Assembly (NCBI GenBank): GCA_005779525.1
Contig: SXIZ01000313.1
Location: 1-7,720 of the forward strand
Length of the DNA stretch: 7,720 bases
Origin: Methylococcaceae bacterium
GTDB lineage: Bacteria; Pseudomonadota; Gammaproteobacteria; Methylococcales; Methylomonadaceae
Direction: 5' to 3'
A model generated the notes under the pieces. That model had not been told where the DNA came from, searched no databases, and was given only the letters and a program-made list of their open reading frames with translations. This document shows positions 4,638 to 7,720 of this stretch, piece by piece. The translations under genes and the position numbers were made by a program. Numbering within the stretch: the first letter of the stretch is position 1; each line of letters starts with the position of its first letter.

Positions 4638-6950
4638 TTACAGCGTAAAACGTATCCCCACCCAGCCTGCCCTTGGAGCACCGACACCTAGGAAACGGGT
4701 ATTAAGATCATCAATACCTAACGCACTTTCTAGAACATCGCCCGTGTTACCAAAGGTTCCAAAATTTTGATAGCGTTGGTTAAAGATATTATCCAGCTTG
4801 CCAAAAAGCGCGACATGTTCATTGAAGCGATATTCGGTTTTCAAATTAAATAACACATAGGATCCAACAGGTTCAGCTTGATTAGCCTCATCGCCGCGTA
4901 AAAATTGTTGCGCGTTGTAAAGCATATTCATCCCCAGAGTCCAGCTTTTGAAGATATCGTAATCCACCGCAAATTTAACTAAATGCTCTGGAATGCCAGG
5001 GATTTGATTGCCACTTTTAACTGAGATATTGCCATCAGCATCGGCATTGGGATGTGAGGGGCTGTGCGATAAAAAGGCGGTGCGAAACTCGGCACTCAAA
5101 TAGGTGTAGTTGGCCGATAAACGCAAGCGCTCGAGCACCGAGGCTTGCATGCCTAACTCAATCCCTTGACGTCGAGTTCTACCGACATTACTGAAATAGC
5201 CCAAATTAGCCCGCGCTCCCCCGGCACTTTGAAAAATAATGTCATCATTACTGAGGGTTTGAAACACCCCGGCATTCCACTCTATTTGCGTGTGTGGAAT
5301 TTGATTAAGTTGTCCACGAAAACCTGCTTCGAAGGTTTCAGCGACCACTTGATTTAAGGGCGGATCAGAAACAAAAGCATTGGGTAATTTACAAGGATCA
5401 TTAGGATCAGCACAGCTTAACTCCATCGGTGTCGGCATACGTGTAGATTCACTATAATTACCATAAGCCGTCAAATGTGGGGTAATCGCATAGGTCAAAC
5501 CTGCCGAAGGATTAAAGCGCTCATAATGATGTTTACCATTTAATGCGGTCCCATAACGATCGTCCAAAACTATTTCGCTTGTGTTGTATCGGCCAGCAAC
5601 GGTCAAGGCGAGTTGTTCGGTAATACTGAAATTATCGCTAAAAAACGCGCCCCAGGTTTCTGTCGAGGTATTTAAACGCACTCTGGAATCATCTAATAGG
5701 ATACCTGAGCCAGCAACCCCACGTTGCGGCGTCAGCGAGCCAACCTCAGTATCGGAGGAAAAATGCACGCTATTTTTATCAAAGGTTGAACCAACCACAA
5801 AATGATTTGCATGCCCTAGAATACTGCGGTTATAAGCGCTCTGCAGCGCGAAACCAAAACTGCGTTGCATGGTCTGTGAGGTGTTAATCGTTCCACCCTC
5901 TAAGTTATCACCAAAGGGTATATCCAGTCCTTGTAAATCCTTTAAGAATGCTCCATCCTCATTGCATAGATATTCATCACCACTCGCATCACAGCCATCA
6001 AACTCACTGCCATCCCCATTATAGGAACTCATTGCATTCCGTCGATAGTACATATTGGCAGAAATATTTAAATTTTGGTTTATTTGAGTATTGCCATTTA
6101 GTGACGCCAAAAACATTTGGTTACGCGTAATATCGGGGTAGGTAAAAATGGCACTCCGATTCACTTTCAGCAGTTCTAAAGGTAACGTGCCATTACCACG
6201 CAAATGGTTATCGGCAGATGCCAAGGTTAAATCCACATCCGAACGATCACCGCGCCAACTAAACGTTCCAATCGCTTGTTTAACTTCACTGTTGGAAAAA
6301 TCGCGCCAACCATCTTCATTAAAATATTTGGCATCAAAAAAATACCCGACGGTGCCGTTATTCCAGCCCGAACTTAACTCTTCGGTATGCCGTCCCCAGG
6401 AACCACCACTCACTTCAAATTCATGTTTGGGCGCCGTAAATCCAGTTTTGGTTTTTAACGCTAAAGCACCGCCCAAGCTATTCAGACCAAACGCTGGGTT
6501 GGAACCCGATTGTACCGTCATGGTGTCTATCGCACCTTCGGGAATTAAATCCCAGTTGACCGTATCACCAAAGGCTTCGTTAAAACGTATGCCGTTGACA
6601 TACACCGCTAAACCTTGGGGTAAACCTTGTAACGGTGATGCGGCAAAGCCCCGATATTGCACATCGGGTTGAAAGGGATTATTTTGTGCATCATTAATAT
6701 TGACACTACCCAAATACCGATTCATATAGTCTGTTATGTTCAGACTTTGGGTATTTTGGAGATTATTGGAAGTCACAATTTGTACATTCGTCGGGACTTT
6801 ATCTTTGGGTACTTGACTGCCGTTAATCGGCGTATCGCCAACCACTGCAACCGCTTCGAGTTGCACGGCTGCTGTTTCATCGGCGGCTTGCACTTGTTGC
6901 ATAGCACACACACTAATCAGCCCGACTAGGCTGTAACAAAAATTTTTCAT
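4638..6950 (-). CDS. TonB-dependent outer-membrane receptor, substrate unknown
   Basis: The 770-aa product is a full-length TonB-dependent receptor. Signal peptide 1-22 (MKNFCYSLVG start, VQA cleavage) is followed by a TonB-box-like VQLEAVAVVG (29-38). The plug spans about 45-170, with QYRGFAASP (98-106), VYVNGIRFNEAFGD (116-129), VNWDLIP (131-137), SGSNPAFGLNSLGGALALKT (148-167). The 22-strand barrel follows, with late motifs ETFEAGFRG (538-546) and KLDNIFNQRY (718-727). Pairs of cysteines at 320/329 and 513/520 probably close disulfides in extracellular loops. The protein ends in RFTL, with Phe two residues before the end instead of the usual final aromatic. It imports a ligand across the outer membrane using TonB energy; siderophores, vitamin B12 and sugars are all possible for this class, and no Fur box or riboswitch is visible to decide. 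GAGGT lies 4 nt before the ATG. No tonB, exbB or inner-membrane transporter is in the window. Confidence 0.93.
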   Translation of the reverse strand: MKNFCYSLVGLISVCAMQQVQAADETAAVQLEAVAVVGDTPINGSQVPKDKVPTNVQIVTSNNLQNTQSLNITDYMNRYLGSVNINDAQNNPFQPDVQYRGFAASPLQGLPQGLAVYVNGIRFNEAFGDTVNWDLIPEGAIDTMTVQSGSNPAFGLNSLGGALALKTKTGFTAPKHEFEVSGGSWGRHTEELSSGWNNGTVGYFFDAKYFNEDGWRDFSNSEVKQAIGTFSWRGDRSDVDLTLASADNHLRGNGTLPLELLKVNRSAIFTYPDITRNQMFLASLNGNTQINQNLNISANMYYRRNAMSSYNGDGSEFDGCDASGDEYLCNEDGAFLKDLQGLDIPFGDNLEGGTINTSQTMQRSFGFALQSAYNRSILGHANHFVVGSTFDKNSVHFSSDTEVGSLTPQRGVAGSGILLDDSRVRLNTSTETWGAFFSDNFSITEQLALTVAGRYNTSEIVLDDRYGTALNGKHHYERFNPSAGLTYAITPHLTAYGNYSESTRMPTPMELSCADPNDPCKLPNAFVSDPPLNQVVAETFEAGFRGQLNQIPHTQIEWNAGVFQTLSNDDIIFQSAGGARANLGYFSNVGRTRRQGIELGMQASVLERLRLSANYTYLSAEFRTAFLSHSPSHPNADADGNISVKSGNQIPGIPEHLVKFAVDYDIFKSWTLGMNMLYNAQQFLRGDEANQAEPVGSYVLFNLKTEYRFNEHVALFGKLDNIFNQRYQNFGTFGNTGDVLESALGIDDLNTRFLGVGAPRAGWVGIRFTL

Positions 6951-6983
6951 CTGACCTCAAATATACACTGCACTGATTTACCG

Positions 6984-7012
6984 AGTTAAGCAGCACTTAC
7001 TGCCGCTAAGCT
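6984..7012. promoter_or_regulatory. Imperfect dyad upstream of the receptor gene
   Basis: AGTTAAGCAGC (6984-6994) and GCCGCTAAGCT (7002-7012) are complementary at 8 of 11 positions around a 7-nt centre, 34 bp before the receptor start codon. It could be an operator or a leader hairpin. It does not match a Fur box, and no convincing -35/-10 pair was found nearby. Confidence 0.25.
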
Positions 7013-7049
7013 GATCCTGTGAATTAATTGAGGATACGCATGTAGCCAC

Positions 7050-7073
7050 AAAAAGTTCGCCTTGTTGCGCAAC
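7050..7073 (-). terminator. Possible intrinsic terminator of the RTX protein gene
   Basis: On the minus strand GTTGCGC (complement of 7067-7073) can pair with GCGAAC (complement of 7055-7060) with one bulged G and a 6-nt loop, followed by five T (complement of A 7050-7054). The stem has only six pairs, so the call is tentative. It lies 43 nt downstream of the RTX stop and would separate that gene from the receptor gene. Confidence 0.4.
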
Positions 7074-7116
7074 TCTTTGCCTAGCGCTGCCAGCATAACC
7101 TCAAAAAGATTACAAA

Positions 7117-7720
7117 TTATAACAATTGCAAGCCATCACCTGCAAAAGCATGATCGACAACAGGTTGAAATTGAATACCAATTAATACTAATTCCGCACG
7201 GCTGTGGTTGCTAAGATAATCTTCTGCCACTTTAATCGTATTCTGATCATTAATACCTAAACCATTGTTCACAATAGTCGTTGCGAATTGACGGTTATCC
7301 AGCCCTCCCAAAGATTGTTGCGCAGCTGTAGAACTGAGCACCTTATCAATCAAGCTTTGCGGATTATTAGCAACTGCTGATAAATTAATTAAATCCTCAA
7401 TTCCAGGGGCTTTATTGAATAATAATTTATCTACTAAACCAATATTCTTTAGCTGACTTCCTGCCTGAGCAAGAAAACCGACATCTACGCTTTGCGTTCC
7501 AATCAGAGCTTTTTCGATACTCGTAAAAGTATCACGTTCTCCCGTAGCACTATTGGCCAGTACCGTTTGTAAATTGCTGGTTAAATACACTTTGATATTT
7601 GCCAAACTTGCTGGATATAACACCAAACTATCAATCCCCTCTCCGCCATCTAGCACATCGGTCCCTTTACCGCCGGACAACACATCATTGCCACCATTGG
7701 CATGAATAATATCGTTTGCC
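7117..7720 (-). CDS. C-terminal part of an RTX-repeat, type I secreted protein (N-terminus outside window)
   Basis: The frame is open from the right edge to TAA at 7117-7119, showing the last 200 residues. A GTG at 7683 is not a real start, because glycine-rich repeats continue in frame above it. Residues 2-32 (numbered from the edge) hold the last RTX nonapeptides, read as NDIIHANGG, NDVLSGGKG, TDVLDGGEG, IDSL; each GGxGxDxx turn binds calcium outside the cell. Next comes a segment ending DTFTSIEKALIG (about 63-74), common after RTX repeats. The last 100 residues are helical, with LDNRQFATTIVNNGLG and SNHSRAELVL, recalling DUF4214-like ends of secreted proteins, though this is only a resemblance. 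The C-terminus QPVVDHAFAGDGLQLL would carry the type I secretion signal. Toxin, adhesin, S-layer or enzyme activity cannot be told from this end. No ABC exporter gene is in the window. Confidence 0.82.
   Translation of the reverse strand, partial: ANDIIHANGGNDVLSGGKGTDVLDGGEGIDSLVLYPASLANIKVYLTSNLQTVLANSATGERDTFTSIEKALIGTQSVDVGFLAQAGSQLKNIGLVDKLLFNKAPGIEDLINLSAVANNPQSLIDKVLSSTAAQQSLGGLDNRQFATTIVNNGLGINDQNTIKVAEDYLSNHSRAELVLIGIQFQPVVDHAFAGDGLQLL

Noticed and set aside
5166..6929. Several plus-strand reading frames within the receptor gene, including one of 174 codons
   Set aside because: They are antisense to a full-length receptor whose motifs run through the same interval, and their translations have no recognisable domain.
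6951..7116. Fur box or cobalamin/TPP riboswitch upstream of the TonB-dependent receptor
   Set aside because: No GATAAT-type repeats and no conserved riboswitch boxes were found; only an imperfect 11-bp dyad is present.
7117..7683. Complete gene starting at the GTG at 7683
   Set aside because: The frame stays open to the right edge and the residues before that GTG are in-frame RTX repeats, so the gene is truncated by the window.

Overview
The window reads as chromosomal DNA of a Gram-negative bacterium, most likely a gammaproteobacterium. It carries a TonB-dependent outer-membrane receptor, the C-terminal end of an RTX (type I secretion) protein, and a TrhP/YegQ-type tRNA hydroxylation protein close in length to the E. 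coli one. I cannot assign a genus from the sequence. It holds seven protein-coding genes I would keep beyond the 27-residue tail at the left edge; two genes are cut by the window edges.

Left block (1-2914). The tail of an unidentified gene is followed, probably translationally coupled, by a stand-alone MEKHLA-domain (PAS-like) protein on the plus strand. It converges with only 7 bp between stops on a minus-strand YdjM-type membrane metal-dependent hydrolase. Next on the minus strand is trhP (yegQ), a U32-family Fe-S protein needed for 5-hydroxyuridine at the tRNA wobble position. Divergent from trhP is a 43-residue single-pass membrane protein resembling DUF2897, ending at an imperfect terminator.

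Middle (2966-3884). About 0.9 kb lacks any convincing gene but is rich in inverted repeats: two REP-like hairpins with a TTGCAA core, a nested 8+5 bp inverted repeat, a 14-bp near-exact direct repeat, a pair of 8- and 7-mers complementary in crossing (pseudoknot) order, and an exact 13-bp inverted repeat bracketing 719 bp. It could be a decayed non-autonomous element, a REP cluster or a structured RNA, and it is the most unusual part of the window.

Right block (3885-7720). A plus-strand exported protein of unknown family (201 aa, clear signal peptide) converges on a 770-aa minus-strand TonB-dependent receptor, with two hairpins between them, one a good intrinsic terminator for the receptor. 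Upstream of the receptor on the same strand is the C-terminal part of an RTX-repeat protein that runs off the right edge. The receptor, the exported protein and the RTX protein are all envelope or secreted proteins, but nothing here shows that they share a pathway. No tRNA, rRNA, CRISPR array or intact transposase was found.
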